A stretch of DNA of 64,000 bases from Microvirga arvi (GCF_016892765.1 NZ_JAFEMD010000017.1:1-64000), one strand, 5' to 3'; shown: positions 8,263-16,334, numbered from the stretch's first letter. Program-made: numbers and translations. Notes: generated by a model not told the origin, from the letters alone.

Positions 8263-8514
8263 TCAGCGGTCGTTCGCAGCCCCAGCGATGAGGGCGCGGA
8301 TGTCCTCCACACGCCATGCGGTGATGCGCGGGCCGAGTTTCACAGGCTTGGGATAACGCCCGTCCTTGATGCCAGCCCACCACGTGGACCTGCTCACGGG
8401 AATAGGCCCATTCGGGGCAAGGATGCCGGGCAACCTGACAAAGCCCGATGATGGCAGGTAAAGGGATGCCGAAGGGTCTGCCTTCGGGCGTGAATCAACG
8501 TTCTGCAAAGCCAT
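8263..8514 (-). CDS. AlpA-family transcriptional regulator / excisionase-like protein
   Basis: 83 residues. The MerR-like AlpA fold is clear from FVRLPGILAPNGPIPVSRSTWWAGIKDGRYPKPVKLGPRITAWRVEDIRALI: a helix-turn-helix with the typical YPxPVKLGxRxTAW motif. AlpA proteins activate or direct excision of P4-like elements. It lies about 650 bp from a P4-type integrase on the same strand, which fits. Confidence 0.85.
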   Translation of the reverse strand: MALQNVDSRPKADPSASLYLPSSGFVRLPGILAPNGPIPVSRSTWWAGIKDGRYPKPVKLGPRITAWRVEDIRALIAGAANDR

Positions 8515-8647
8515 TGGGCTCGCGTCCTTTCATCGTTCAGTTGTGAATGAAACGACCGGCGAGGCTCAGGAGATTCGATTGACTTGCACCCTGAGCCCCC
8601 AGTAGGCTTAGCCCGCTCTGCTACGAGTACGGGTTTCGACCCACCGC

Positions 8648-8689
8648 GCCGCCTTAGCCCCCTGGCAGGGGTTAGGGCGGCTCTTTTTT
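8648..8689 (+). terminator. Strong plus-strand Rho-independent terminator without an assigned gene
   Basis: A stem of about 14 bp (gccgccttagcccc with ggggttagggcggc, G-U pairs allowed) encloses a short loop and is followed by six Ts (8683-8688). The orientation fits plus-strand transcription, but neighbouring genes on both sides are on the minus strand. It may end a small non-coding RNA or be left from a lost gene. Confidence 0.7.
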
Positions 8690-8726
8690 CCGTGTCGCTG
8701 ACCTCTCGTGCGAGAAGCCAATCCTC

Positions 8727-8754
8727 AGCGGATCCATTTGACCCGCATCAGACA
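8727..8754 (+). repeat. Integration-site-like repeat, copy 1
   Basis: Starts agcgga and contains atttgacccgcatcagaca (8736-8754). Copy 2 (9028-9055) matches this 19-mer at 17 positions. The pair brackets the truncated phosphatidyltransferase fragment. Confidence 0.5.
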
Positions 8755-8784
8755 GTTAATTGTCTAAAGCTTGTTACGGAATTC

Positions 8785-8985
8785 TCAATCGCTTTCCTCC
8801 AACTTGTCCCGGAAGGCGTGCCAAGCCAGCGTCACCCACGCGAGCGCGCTCATGAGGGTCAGGCCGGCGAACGCATAAGCCAGGATCGGGAAGTACTGCG
8901 GAAGCAGGATTATGGCGGCAAAGAAGAGGATCGTCTCCGTGCCCTCCATGAAGCCCGCCGTGAGGGAGAAATGAATCGATTGGTT
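8785..8985 (-). pseudogene. C-terminal fragment of a CDP-alcohol phosphatidyltransferase
   Basis: The minus strand reads TAGFMEGTETILFFAAIILL, then two hydrophobic helices ending AWHAFRDKLEESD. Gly-Phe-Met-Glu-Gly-Thr-Glu-Thr followed by hydrophobic helices is typical of the last third of CDP-alcohol phosphatidyltransferase-family enzymes. The catalytic CDP-binding motif and the first ~150 residues are missing. The fragment sits between two related direct repeats, so recombination probably truncated it. Confidence 0.65.
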
Positions 8986-9027
8986 GCCTCGGATGTTGTT
9001 GGCCTTTCCTGCGGAAGACCGGTCCAC

Positions 9028-9055
9028 AGCGAATCGATTTGACCCGCGTAAGACA
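9028..9055 (+). repeat. Integration-site-like repeat, copy 2
   Basis: Starts agcgaatcg and contains atttgacccgcgtaagaca (9037-9055). It is close to copy 1 and shares gcgtaaga with copy 3 on the far side of the integrase. Confidence 0.5.
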
Positions 9056-9129
9056 ACCTCGCACGATTCTTTTCTAAGGAAGGATCACCTGGGATCCCGA
9101 GACTGGTTTAATATCGTTAGTGCCCAAGA

Positions 9130-9147
9130 TCCACAGGATCCTGTGGA
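9130..9147. other. 18-bp perfect palindrome next to the integrase 3' end
   Basis: tccacagga is followed directly by its reverse complement tcctgtgga, 14 bases beyond the integrase stop. It could be an element-end feature or a transcriptional barrier. No T-tract follows. Confidence 0.5.
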
Positions 9148-9160
9148 CATCTGGAATGCG

Positions 9161-10369
9161 TTACTTCGAAGTGCCACCTGCATTTGAATTCAAACGTACA
9201 ACGTTGTTTTGGGGCTGTCGCTCAAGGAAGCCAGCCCACGCATCCATCAACTCACGGCGCTTCTCCAGAGCATCACCGCGCCTGTACGCCCGCTCGACCG
9301 CATCACCCACAAGATGAGCCAGAGCCGCCTCCGCCACCTCTCGCGGGAAATGCGTCCGCTCGCCTGCCCAATCCCGGAAGGCACTGCGGAAGCCATGCAC
9401 CGTGACATCCAACTTCATCCGGCGCAGTACCATCTCCAATGCCATGACCGACAGCGGCCGCCCAGGCTTGGTGCCGGGGAACACGAGGTCACCGAGCCGC
9501 TTCTGCTCCATCTCCCGCAGGATTTCGACCGCTCGGGCTGAGAGCGGCACCCGATGCACTCGCCCTGCCTTCATGCGAGCGGCAGGCACCGTCCAGACAC
9601 GCGCCTCAAGGTCGAACTCACCCCATGAGGCACCAAACACCTCCCCGGACCGGGCAGCAGTGAGGATAGCAAACTCCAAAGCACGTGGAGCCACACCCTC
9701 CCGTTCTCGCAGTGCCTCTATGAACGCAGGCACCTCGTCAAAGGGCATAGCCTTGTGATGCCCCCGCGTGAGCCTTGCCCGCTTCGGCAGAACAGCATCC
9801 AGATGGCCCCGCCACCGGGCCGGGTTCTCACCGGTCCCCTGTCCACGCGCACGAGCAAAGTCGAACACCCGCTCCATCCGTCCCCGCAGCCGTGAGGCCG
9901 TCTCGGCCTTGGCCGTCCAGAGTGGCTGGAGAACCTTCAGAACGTCCTCTGTGCCAATCTCCGTCACTGGCTTGGTTCTGAGCGGTTCGCAGTAGACGGT
10001 CAGTGTCATCTTCCACTGGGCGCGGTGCTTCTCATTGCGCCAGGAGGAGGACATGCTCTCAATCAGAGCGTCAACAGCCTCGCCAAAGGTCAGCACCTGA
10101 GGCTTTTCCCGTGCCGTAATCGGATCCAGCCCATCGGCCAGCTTCTGGCGGGCCTCTGCGGCTCGCTCGCGGGCTTTGGCGAGCGGCACATCCCGCAAGG
10201 CACCAAGCCCCATCTCCCGGCGCTTGCCGCCTGCCTTCCACATGAACACCCACGAACGGGCGCCGCTGGCTGTAATGTTCAGGTAGAGCCCGCCGCCATC
10301 GGAGTGCCGCCCCGGCTTTGTCAGTGTTGCGACCGTTCTGGCGCTCAACGTGTGCAGCTGTCGTGCCAT
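9161..10369 (-). CDS. Tyrosine-type site-specific integrase (P4 type)
   Basis: 402 residues. The N-terminal arm-binding domain (residues 1-90; KPGRHSDGGGLYLNITASGARSW) is the DUF4102 type. A core-binding domain follows, then the catalytic domain with Arg240 (ILTAARSGE), His325 and Arg328 (HGFRSAFRDWAGE), His352 (LAHLVGD) and nucleophile Tyr362 (ERAYRRGD). All catalytic residues are present, so it is probably functional. Enzymes of this kind usually integrate into tRNA or other conserved sites; no tRNA was found nearby. Related 28-bp repeats occur on both sides of the gene. Confidence 0.93.
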   Translation of the reverse strand: MARQLHTLSARTVATLTKPGRHSDGGGLYLNITASGARSWVFMWKAGGKRREMGLGALRDVPLAKARERAAEARQKLADGLDPITAREKPQVLTFGEAVDALIESMSSSWRNEKHRAQWKMTLTVYCEPLRTKPVTEIGTEDVLKVLQPLWTAKAETASRLRGRMERVFDFARARGQGTGENPARWRGHLDAVLPKRARLTRGHHKAMPFDEVPAFIEALREREGVAPRALEFAILTAARSGEVFGASWGEFDLEARVWTVPAARMKAGRVHRVPLSARAVEILREMEQKRLGDLVFPGTKPGRPLSVMALEMVLRRMKLDVTVHGFRSAFRDWAGERTHFPREVAEAALAHLVGDAVERAYRRGDALEKRRELMDAWAGFLERQPQNNVVRLNSNAGGTSK

Positions 10370-10418
10370 CTGCCCCTATCCTTCCCCACCTTCTTCCCCA
10401 CCTTTGAGGCTGGATTGT

Positions 10419-10445
10419 AGCGGATGAAGCTGGACCGCGTAAGAT
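10419..10445 (+). repeat. Integration-site-like repeat, copy 3 (diverged)
   Basis: Begins agcggat and contains gaccgcgtaaga, aligning with copies 1 and 2 with a one-base gap. It lies about 50 bp upstream of the integrase start, so the gene is bracketed by copies 2 and 3. Confidence 0.4.
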
Positions 10446-10957
10446 GCACGCCGAGGTAAAAGCCTTGATTTTAAGGAGATTTTCGGATGCGACTGGCTGT
10501 GACTGGACACTAGTATGGCGGACTCCGTCTCCGCCAACTTCCTTGAACATTTCCGAACGGGTGAGACGCGCGAGACCTGCGCCACGGCCAACGTCGCCCT
10601 TGTCATCCGAAGGCAGGTCAGCGCCCTAGCGAACTTTGGCCGCTTCGAGCAGCGCTCACTTTCGTCTCGGCGAGTTCGCCGACGAGGTCCCTTGAGGTTC
10701 TGTTCAAGAAACCTCGGACCGCCCCCTTCTGAAAGTCGAGACCGAGGACTGAGCGCCCCTACCGTCGGTGCTTGCCCAGGAGCAGACGACGAAGCGGTCG
10801 TCCATGATGATTGCGGCTGTCTTTCCAATGAACGTTTCACGGAGCGTAACAGACAGCGCCTTCCTATCTGGCCGTGGGAAGAGTCAGGTGGATAGCCCCG
10901 CAGCGCTACTCTTTGTCTGTCGACTCATTGTCTGTCCGATTTTAATTCTAAGATGTT
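10446..10957. other. Gene-poor spacer between integrase and restriction-modification cassette
   Basis: About 510 bases without a convincing gene. Reading frames exist on both strands, but none has a good start or recognisable domain. The last ~70 bases before 10958 are clearly AT-richer and probably carry the promoter of the controller gene. Confidence 0.4.
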
Positions 10958-11182
10958 ATGCTAGATACTATGACTATTTTCGCATCAAACCTTAAATATT
11001 TCCGAATGAAAAGCGGCCTAACGCAGGAAGAGCTGGCGGAAAAATGCGGCTTGCACCGAACTTATATTGGTGGAATCGAGCGGAAAGAAAGAAACATTAG
11101 TTTGCGCAACGTCGATAAAATTTCCAGAGCCTTGAATATTCAACCGTACCTGCTCTTGCAGGAGCGCTCTTGGAATGTCTAA
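10958..11182 (+). CDS. XRE-family controller (C) protein of a restriction-modification system
   Basis: 74 residues, almost entirely one helix-turn-helix domain: NLKYFRMKSGLTQEELAEKCGLHRTYIGGIERKERNISLRNVDKISRALNI. Size and layout match C proteins, which delay nuclease expression until methylation is established. The gene overlaps the next one by 8 bp, as is common for C-R pairs. Translation could also start at ATG 10970 (fifth codon). The local AT-richness points to horizontal origin. Confidence 0.85.
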   Translation: MLDTMTIFASNLKYFRMKSGLTQEELAEKCGLHRTYIGGIERKERNISLRNVDKISRALNIQPYLLLQERSWNV

Positions 11183-11936
11183 TACCCCAACTGTATTTGA
11201 ACAGCGCTTCCTGGACGCGCTGACCCACCATCTTGACGGGTGGAAGGCCAAGGTTGAACGGGATTTCTCCCAAGGTGCGTTCCAGCGTGAGTTGACCGAC
11301 CTCAGTGGCGATCCTGTCTACGAACGCTTTGGCTTCAATTGTGCCGAATACGTTCTCGTGCGCTTGATCGGGCGGATGAGCATCAGCGTCGGCCGCCGTC
11401 TTGGCGAAATTTACGATAAGGTTCCGCGTTTCATCGCAGCCGCCCGGTTCAACCTCAAACCGACGCAGGTTGCCGAATTGTTCGATGGGCTCGAGATCGA
11501 CATCGTTTTGCGCAGTACTCTGCTCAGCAAGCCTGATCAGAAGCACATCCAGCAATTAGTCTCCCAGTATTCGAACGAAGAATATAAGGGCCTTGGGATC
11601 GAAATTCGCTACAACTTCAATCCGAACGACAGCTCCCGCCTCCGCAAGGACGAGTCAGTTGCCAATAAACTCAGGGCGCAGGGCCTTTATCCGGTTTACC
11701 TGATCTTCAGCTCGATCAGTCCGCGTGATGAGGCCATTGCTCGCCTGACCCGAGGCGGCTGGTTCTTCATCCAAGGCCAGGAAGCCCTCGACTTCATGCA
11801 TGATCTGCTGGGTGTCGACATCATGTCCGTCCTCGAGAACCCAACCATTTCGGACGAGATCAAGAAGCAGACCCAAGACATCATGCGGTCCATCTTCGCA
11901 TCGCCTGCCTTCAAGCACGTCAGGGTCGCCGGTTAG
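11175..11936 (+). CDS. Putative type II restriction endonuclease
   Basis: 253 residues, assigned mainly from position: preceded by a C-protein gene with overlap and convergent with a DNA methylase. A possible PD-(D/E)XK core is seen in ELFDGLEIDIVLR, the GIEIRYNFNPNDSSR strand and GLYPVYLIFSSISPRDEA. I do not recognise the specific nuclease family and give no recognition sequence. Its stop codon overlaps the methylase stop by 4 bp. Base composition is lower in GC than the core genes. Confidence 0.7.
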   Translation: MSNTPTVFEQRFLDALTHHLDGWKAKVERDFSQGAFQRELTDLSGDPVYERFGFNCAEYVLVRLIGRMSISVGRRLGEIYDKVPRFIAAARFNLKPTQVAELFDGLEIDIVLRSTLLSKPDQKHIQQLVSQYSNEEYKGLGIEIRYNFNPNDSSRLRKDESVANKLRAQGLYPVYLIFSSISPRDEAIARLTRGGWFFIQGQEALDFMHDLLGVDIMSVLENPTISDEIKKQTQDIMRSIFASPAFKHVRVAG

Positions 11937-13264
11937 CGGGAAGCGTAGACGATGCTTTCAAAGAGATCCTTGCCGCTGTGCCGGCGCCGGAAACGGTGGA
12001 CTTTTGTCACCTTAGCCCCAACCGTGCCCTCGATGAGGCGGCTGAGGACAATGTCAGTTGCAACGTATTCGTCCTTGATCCAGGAATTGCCCACCACATA
12101 AGCGAGCTTCGCCGAGGGGCTCAGCCGGGTCGACAAGGCTTCCAGATGCAACTGGAGACGGTTGAAGTAATGGACGACATAGTTAGCCATCAGGTTGTCT
12201 TTGGCGCGGATTCGCTCATGCAAGCCGGCCAGCGCCGCAGCGAGAACGTCACTGCGCGGTGCAATCTCACCTTTCATCAGCTCGGATGTTGCGGTGCCCC
12301 AGGTGCCGCCTATGGTCCGTCGATCGATCTCCGACGCCGACTTGGCCTCGACGATGAAGTCTAGCATGTATAAGTGAGGCCGCGTGTTCCAGACGTAGCT
12401 GTAGCGGTTGGGGTATGGAGGCGATGTGACGACCGCATCAATCTCTTCAAGGGATTCGTAGGATTCCGGGCGGGTCGCATCTCCATGGATCAACACTGTC
12501 TGCGAGACGAGGCTGTTGTTGTTGAGCAGAACAAGATCCTCAATCATCACCCGCGCATGGGCCTCGAACGTTCGCCAAGGATTGATGTCGTCCTTGCTCC
12601 TATCGATGAAATGCAATTGAAGGCGGCCAAGGGTCACGTTGGTCAGGTCAGGAACGAGAACCGCCGCGAGCGTCAGGCGGAAGAAATCGCGATAGCGTGG
12701 ATCCTCAACACCGCCGATAGCCGCCTTCAGGCAGAGCATCTCGTGCAGCACATCGGCGCGCCACCAACGCTCCACATTGTGGATGGGCGGGATGCCGATG
12801 CCGAGATCCGTAATCGTCTCGAGCGAGGTTTCGCCTTTGAAGCAGCGGAAATCACGCTCGATGTCCGCGAGGACAGCGCGTGCCTCGTGCACCTTGAGAG
12901 ACCAATCCAGGCAAACCCGGTTCACGAAGTGAAGGAATGGGTTGATCTCGATGCAGCTGTTGCGATACCCCTCGAGCGAGGATTCGATTGCAGTCGTGCC
13001 CGCTCCTGAAAATGGATCGTGAATATGTGCACCGTTCTCAAGGTGCATCTCGTCAATCATAGCCTGGACGAGATCCGGGCCGAAGCTAGGCGTGAGGCGA
13101 AACCAGCGATGAATACGCTGTGACAACCCAGATAAAAAGGTCGATGAGCCGACATGAATTGGCTCATATCTAATGATTGGACCTCCGCCTTGCAGATGAA
13201 CAACTTCTGCCTCATCTGGAAAAAGATTGCCCTGCTGCAGATACTTTTGCTTTATCCCTACCAT
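11933..13264 (-). CDS. DNA amino-methyltransferase of the restriction-modification system (N4-cytosine or N6-adenine)
   Basis: 443 residues. S-adenosylmethionine-binding motif I is IHDPFSGAGTTAIE (about residue 100) and catalytic motif IV is VVTSPPYPNRYSY (about residue 280). TSPPY is typical of amino-methyltransferases, more often N4-cytosine. Motif I precedes motif IV, with about 175 residues of possible target recognition between them. Convergent to the nuclease gene, so each has its own promoter. It would protect host DNA from the adjacent nuclease. Confidence 0.88.
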   Translation of the reverse strand: MVGIKQKYLQQGNLFPDEAEVVHLQGGGPIIRYEPIHVGSSTFLSGLSQRIHRWFRLTPSFGPDLVQAMIDEMHLENGAHIHDPFSGAGTTAIESSLEGYRNSCIEINPFLHFVNRVCLDWSLKVHEARAVLADIERDFRCFKGETSLETITDLGIGIPPIHNVERWWRADVLHEMLCLKAAIGGVEDPRYRDFFRLTLAAVLVPDLTNVTLGRLQLHFIDRSKDDINPWRTFEAHARVMIEDLVLLNNNSLVSQTVLIHGDATRPESYESLEEIDAVVTSPPYPNRYSYVWNTRPHLYMLDFIVEAKSASEIDRRTIGGTWGTATSELMKGEIAPRSDVLAAALAGLHERIRAKDNLMANYVVHYFNRLQLHLEALSTRLSPSAKLAYVVGNSWIKDEYVATDIVLSRLIEGTVGAKVTKVHRFRRRHSGKDLFESIVYASR

Positions 13265-13422
13265 GACGACAATGGGTAGCAGATATCACTGGCTTTAGCA
13301 AAAAAACTTCGTGGCATGGCCGCCTTAATCCTGTGCATAAGCGCCATTGAAATGTCTTGGCTAAAGCCGCTCGATCAGCCTATGCCAATGGCTGGCTAAA
13401 CCTCTTCAGGCGATGGTGTTCT

Positions 13423-13971
13423 ATGGGCTGGCAGGTCACTGGATCCCGTATTGTTTTCCGCGACCGGTGGATCTTCGTTCGAGCAGACGACTGCTTAACG
13501 CGGTCAGGCGTGGAAATTGCACCATTCTATGTTCTCGAATACCCGGACTGGGTGCACGTCGTTGCACTGGATGCCGATAACCACATCATTCTCGTCCAGC
13601 AATATCGCCATGGCTTTGGCGGAACGACGCTAGAGCTGCCGGGCGGCATCATCGATGTGCAGGACAGCGATCCTGTCGCAGCAGCGAGACGCGAGCTGGC
13701 TGAAGAAACCGGCTATGCGGCCGATGACTTTCGCCTTCTCGCAAGCCTCTCACCCAACCCGGCCACGCATACGAATAAAGTGCACGTGGTTCTTGCACAG
13801 CCGGCCGTCATCGCAAAGCGACTGGCGCCGGACCCGGAGGAGGATATCACCGTCGTACGGCTGCCAGCTGACGAAGTTCTCCGGATGGCGCTGGCGGGGG
13901 AGTTGGTTCACGCCCAGCATGCAGGATTGCTGATGATCGGGCTCAAGGCGGCCAACCTGCTTGGAGTTTAG
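13423..13971 (+). CDS. Nudix hydrolase, ADP-ribose pyrophosphatase-like
   Basis: About 182 residues from ATG 13423 (an in-frame start 66 bases upstream gives an unconserved-looking leader). The Nudix box is complete: GGIIDVQDSDPVAAARRELAEETGYAA, preceded by VQQYRHGFGGTTLELPGG. The later SPNPATHTNKVHVVLA and EDITVVRLPADEV segments match enzymes that cleave ADP-ribose or similar nucleotide sugars. Unlike the Nudix gene at the left edge, this one is full length. It is monocistronic, beside the methylase but transcribed divergently from it. Confidence 0.85.
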   Translation: MGWQVTGSRIVFRDRWIFVRADDCLTRSGVEIAPFYVLEYPDWVHVVALDADNHIILVQQYRHGFGGTTLELPGGIIDVQDSDPVAAARRELAEETGYAADDFRLLASLSPNPATHTNKVHVVLAQPAVIAKRLAPDPEEDITVVRLPADEVLRMALAGELVHAQHAGLLMIGLKAANLLGV

Positions 13972-14092
13972 GATCGCCCCGGCGCAATGTGGCTGAGTTT
14001 TGCCACCACGTGATCAGTCGCTTCGTTGCTTGGGCAGAGTAGATACCGATCTTCAATCGCTGCTCTCGAAACATTTCTATAAACTTCGTGAG

Positions 14093-14118
14093 GGAATAGA
14101 CGAGAACCCTCCTGCGTT
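14093..14118 (+). promoter_or_regulatory. EcfG-type (general stress) promoter 1
   Basis: GGAAT at 14093-14097 and CGTT at 14115-14118 are separated by exactly 17 bases, close to the alphaproteobacterial EcfG consensus GGAAC-N16/17-CGTT. It lies 41 bases before a small gene (14159). The upstream context ctataaacttcgtgag is nearly identical at the second site, 18108-18133. Confidence 0.65.
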
Positions 14119-14158
14119 TGCTGACGATACAGCGTGAAGCCAGATGCAGGAGAAGCCT

Positions 14159-14314
14159 ATGAATGGCAATCGTCATCCCGAAGCAGTATCAGGTTCTGCT
14201 TCAGACCCTGCGCCTCCGACAAACAAGGGCCCGTCCCTTCAGCGTGCATCAATCCTCTTTGTTGCCTCTATGGGCTCGTTCATTGGGGCAAGCCTTTTGC
14301 TGGCTAGCCTCTGA
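14159..14314 (+). CDS. 51-residue single-pass membrane microprotein (paralogue 1)
   Basis: ATG 14159 has AGGAG seven bases upstream. The product has a polar N-terminal ~28 residues and a hydrophobic C-terminal helix (ASILFVASMGSFIGASLLLASL). The gene at 18176-18331 encodes a protein of identical length ending SFIGASLLLASI, so the two are paralogues. An EcfG-like promoter precedes both. Together these make the gene convincing despite its size. Probably a tail-anchored stress-induced membrane protein; molecular function unknown. Confidence 0.75.
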   Translation: MNGNRHPEAVSGSASDPAPPTNKGPSLQRASILFVASMGSFIGASLLLASL

Positions 14315-14431
14315 CCAAGATGCCGCTCCTCTCGCTTGGTGTGTTGAGGCGCACGGCAAGGTTTCCTGGTTAACAGGTAATTTATTGTCGTATGGACGCC
14401 AAACTGCGTTGCGCCTCATAGGAGGATATTC

Positions 14432-14566
14432 GTGAATTACGAAATGGATTCACCGAATGCCGCAAAAGGCTCCCCCGACAGCAACTGGTCGATGCGTGCT
14501 CTCGAATGGATGGGGTTGCTGCCAGCGCTCGGCGTGTGCGCATGGGTCATTCTCAATTTCGGATGA
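14432..14566 (+). CDS. 44-residue membrane microprotein
   Basis: Starts at GTG 14432 with AGGAGG six bases upstream, an excellent ribosome site. The product has a polar N-terminus followed by WMGLLPALGVCAWVILNFG, one hydrophobic helix at the very C-terminus. It lies about 115 bp after the first 51-residue gene on the same strand and may be cotranscribed. Function unknown. Confidence 0.6.
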   Translation: MNYEMDSPNAAKGSPDSNWSMRALEWMGLLPALGVCAWVILNFG

Positions 14567-14629
14567 GAAAAACCACTAAGGCCACTTTCAAAGGCTGCCA
14601 TGTTCACGGCCGGTTGCCCAATGACCCTG

Positions 14630-14806
14630 CTAACCGCCACTGTCTTTGTTGCGCCCTCCCGCCTCCATGGCGCAGACCAGAACGAAGAGGCTGAGAACGG
14701 CTGCCAGTTGAGCGAGCGGCTCGACGGCAGCCGGTATGCTGTCGTGTAAGGGGCCGCAGGCAAGTGCAGCGAGTACTAGGATTGGAAGTGCGGCCCAGAC
14801 CAGCAT
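14630..14806 (-). CDS. 58-residue membrane protein, two hydrophobic helices
   Basis: ATG 14806 has GTGGAG eight bases upstream and is preferred over ATG 14833, which has none. The sequence MLVWAALPILVLAALACG, a short loop, and LAQLAAVLSLFVLVCAMEAGG make two membrane segments with a hydrophilic end. Plausible as a small inner-membrane protein in this microprotein-rich stretch. No homologue recognised. Confidence 0.45.
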   Translation of the reverse strand: MLVWAALPILVLAALACGPLHDSIPAAVEPLAQLAAVLSLFVLVCAMEAGGRNKDSGG

Positions 14807-14908
14807 CTGCTCATCTCCACCTTGGAGAGCCATTTCAGCAAAGTGCCCAAGAAGCGATCCGCCTTTGGATGACGGGCACCAAGCAGTTCGTCGCGATCTG
14901 ATTCCTGC

Positions 14909-15058
14909 TCAGGTTGTCTCGTGAGACTTTCTACCGCCTGAGACGGTGCGGTTCTTAGGCTTGGCAGTGAAATCTGGTCTGTCTTGGAGGATGGCCATAG
15001 CACGAGCGACTGTATCATCAACGCGCTTGGCAAAGCCGCAGATTGACTGTCTGAGCAT
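14909..15058 (-). CDS. 49-residue basic hypothetical protein
   Basis: ATG 15058 with AGGA eight bases upstream gives MLRQSICGFAKRVDDTVARA and a lysine/arginine-rich tail. A loose EcfG-like motif (GGAAC, 16 bases, CATT) can be read on the minus strand near 15110-15135, one mismatch from consensus. Weak evidence overall. Confidence 0.35.
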   Translation of the reverse strand: MLRQSICGFAKRVDDTVARAMAILQDRPDFTAKPKNRTVSGGRKSHETT

Positions 15059-15300
15059 AGTGAGTGTCCTGGTTAGATGGTCAGGAACGCATACGCTACG
15101 CGACCAAGCCGTAATGCAGCTCAGGAGCAGGAGTTCCAAGCCGGCGCAAATCCCTAACTTCTACAAACCGATAATAGAGTGGGCCCGATCCCGAGGATCA
15201 GGTCCGTGGGGCAGTATTGATGCCTCTACCGTGCTGCCTCACGAGATGAGAGAGGAACGCGGCTATGGGGTTGGCAGTTCGCTCCAAGAGGTAGAATCGA

Positions 15301-15432
15301 CTAATGCTTCGATGTGGCGACTGCCTCCACAATCTGTGTGACGTCCCACTTTTTGGGCTCGGCGCTGCGGCTGCCTTTGTTCTTTTTGGGCTTTTTCGTT
15401 TCACGATTCCCGTGCTGTTCACGATGTGCCAT
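15301..15432 (-). CDS. 43-residue highly basic conserved-type protein
   Basis: ATG 15432 follows AGGGAG with an 8-base spacer. The product starts MAHREQHGNRETKKPKKNKG and ends WDVTQIVEAVATSKH. The GNRETKKPKK motif is one I associate with short, widespread rhizobial proteins of unknown role, possibly nucleic-acid binding because of the charge. Too short for routine gene calling. Confidence 0.6.
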   Translation of the reverse strand: MAHREQHGNRETKKPKKNKGSRSAEPKKWDVTQIVEAVATSKH

Positions 15433-15501
15433 GACCCAATCTCCCTAGCTCAAGACCAATCTCGCGGCGTACGCCGCTCACGCATTATGCCATAGCCACT
15501 G

Positions 15502-16152
15502 TCATGACGGAGGCGGCTGAGGAGATGTTTCAGCCGGCGACGCCTCCTGCTCCCGTTGCCCTAGCAATTGTCGCAACTCGCCACTCAGGCTGCCGAGAGG
15601 AATGGACGCGTATTGCGAGACGGTGATGCAGCGGCCGTCGATGCTGGCCATAACCACAGCATCAGCAATGGAGTGATGACCTTCACCTGCCTGTGCGCTG
15701 GCTGGACTACGGCGCTCATCACCTGAATCGCTCTCTTTCTTCAGAACAATCACATACCAGACACTTCCCGTTTTGGCTGCTTCTGCCAGCATTCGGGCTT
15801 TTTGCTTCGCCTCGTTCAAGGCGCTACGACGTTCCTCAATCGATTCGCCCCGTGTAAAGGCAAGATTCGGAGGGGTGTCCCCGCTTTCTCCATATGGATG
15901 AACGAAGTTCAACGTCATCCTCAAACCATCGGCCTTCACCTCTTTGACGGGAAGCGCCGCAGCCTCCTTTCGCCCTTGAACGAACTCACGGATGGCGACA
16001 TCGCACGACCGGAACTCATCTTGTTCCAAAGCCTTATGTGATGGTGAAGTTCGCTCCTGCACAGGCGTGTTGCGTTTGCGGGAGGGCGCACCCTCCGCTC
16101 CGGCAGAGAAAGCAAGGGCACAAACGATAACCGATAGGAAAATCCGCACCAT
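15502..16152 (-). CDS. Secreted hypothetical protein
   Basis: 216 residues from ATG 16152 (GGGTGGAGC just upstream), beginning MVRIFLSVIVCALAFSAGAEGA, a Sec-type signal peptide. The mature part has CDVAIREFVQGRKEAAALP, LRMTLNFVHPYGE, a charged helix EERRSALNEAKQKARMLAEAA, and WYVIVLKKES. The C-terminus is proline- and serine-rich. Likely periplasmic. No known domain was recognised. Confidence 0.6.
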   Translation of the reverse strand: MVRIFLSVIVCALAFSAGAEGAPSRKRNTPVQERTSPSHKALEQDEFRSCDVAIREFVQGRKEAAALPVKEVKADGLRMTLNFVHPYGESGDTPPNLAFTRGESIEERRSALNEAKQKARMLAEAAKTGSVWYVIVLKKESDSGDERRSPASAQAGEGHHSIADAVVMASIDGRCITVSQYASIPLGSLSGELRQLLGQREQEASPAETSPQPPPS

Positions 16153-16334
16153 GCTCCACCCCCGGAAAAGGGAAGAACGTCGCCAACCCAGCCAAAAGCC
16201 AAGCTGCTCAGGGTACGGCTCCTCAGCCGAGGTGGCCACCATTGAAATATCAATGCTTTCGCAGCTTCTTGGTTGCTAAGGGCTGAGAGCACGGCGCACC
16301 CCCAGCGAGCCGTGTGCTCCCTTGCAGACTTCAA

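Noticed and set aside
8560..8645. tRNA-like folding (T-arm-like gggtttcgaccc)
   Set aside because: No acceptor stem or anticodon arm can be built in either direction.
9062..9100. tttctaaggaaggatcacc resembling the 16S rRNA end or spacer region
   Set aside because: Only about 15 bases; no neighbouring rRNA or tRNA sequence.
10469..10516. Plus-strand start reading MRLAVTGH after AAGGAG, like the first residues of dTDP-4-dehydrorhamnose reductase
   Set aside because: Only eight codons before a stop; too short to claim a truncated rfbD.
10510..10700. Minus-strand stretch faintly like a HigA/XRE antitoxin
   Set aside because: Several stops and no clear helix-turn-helix; similarity too weak.
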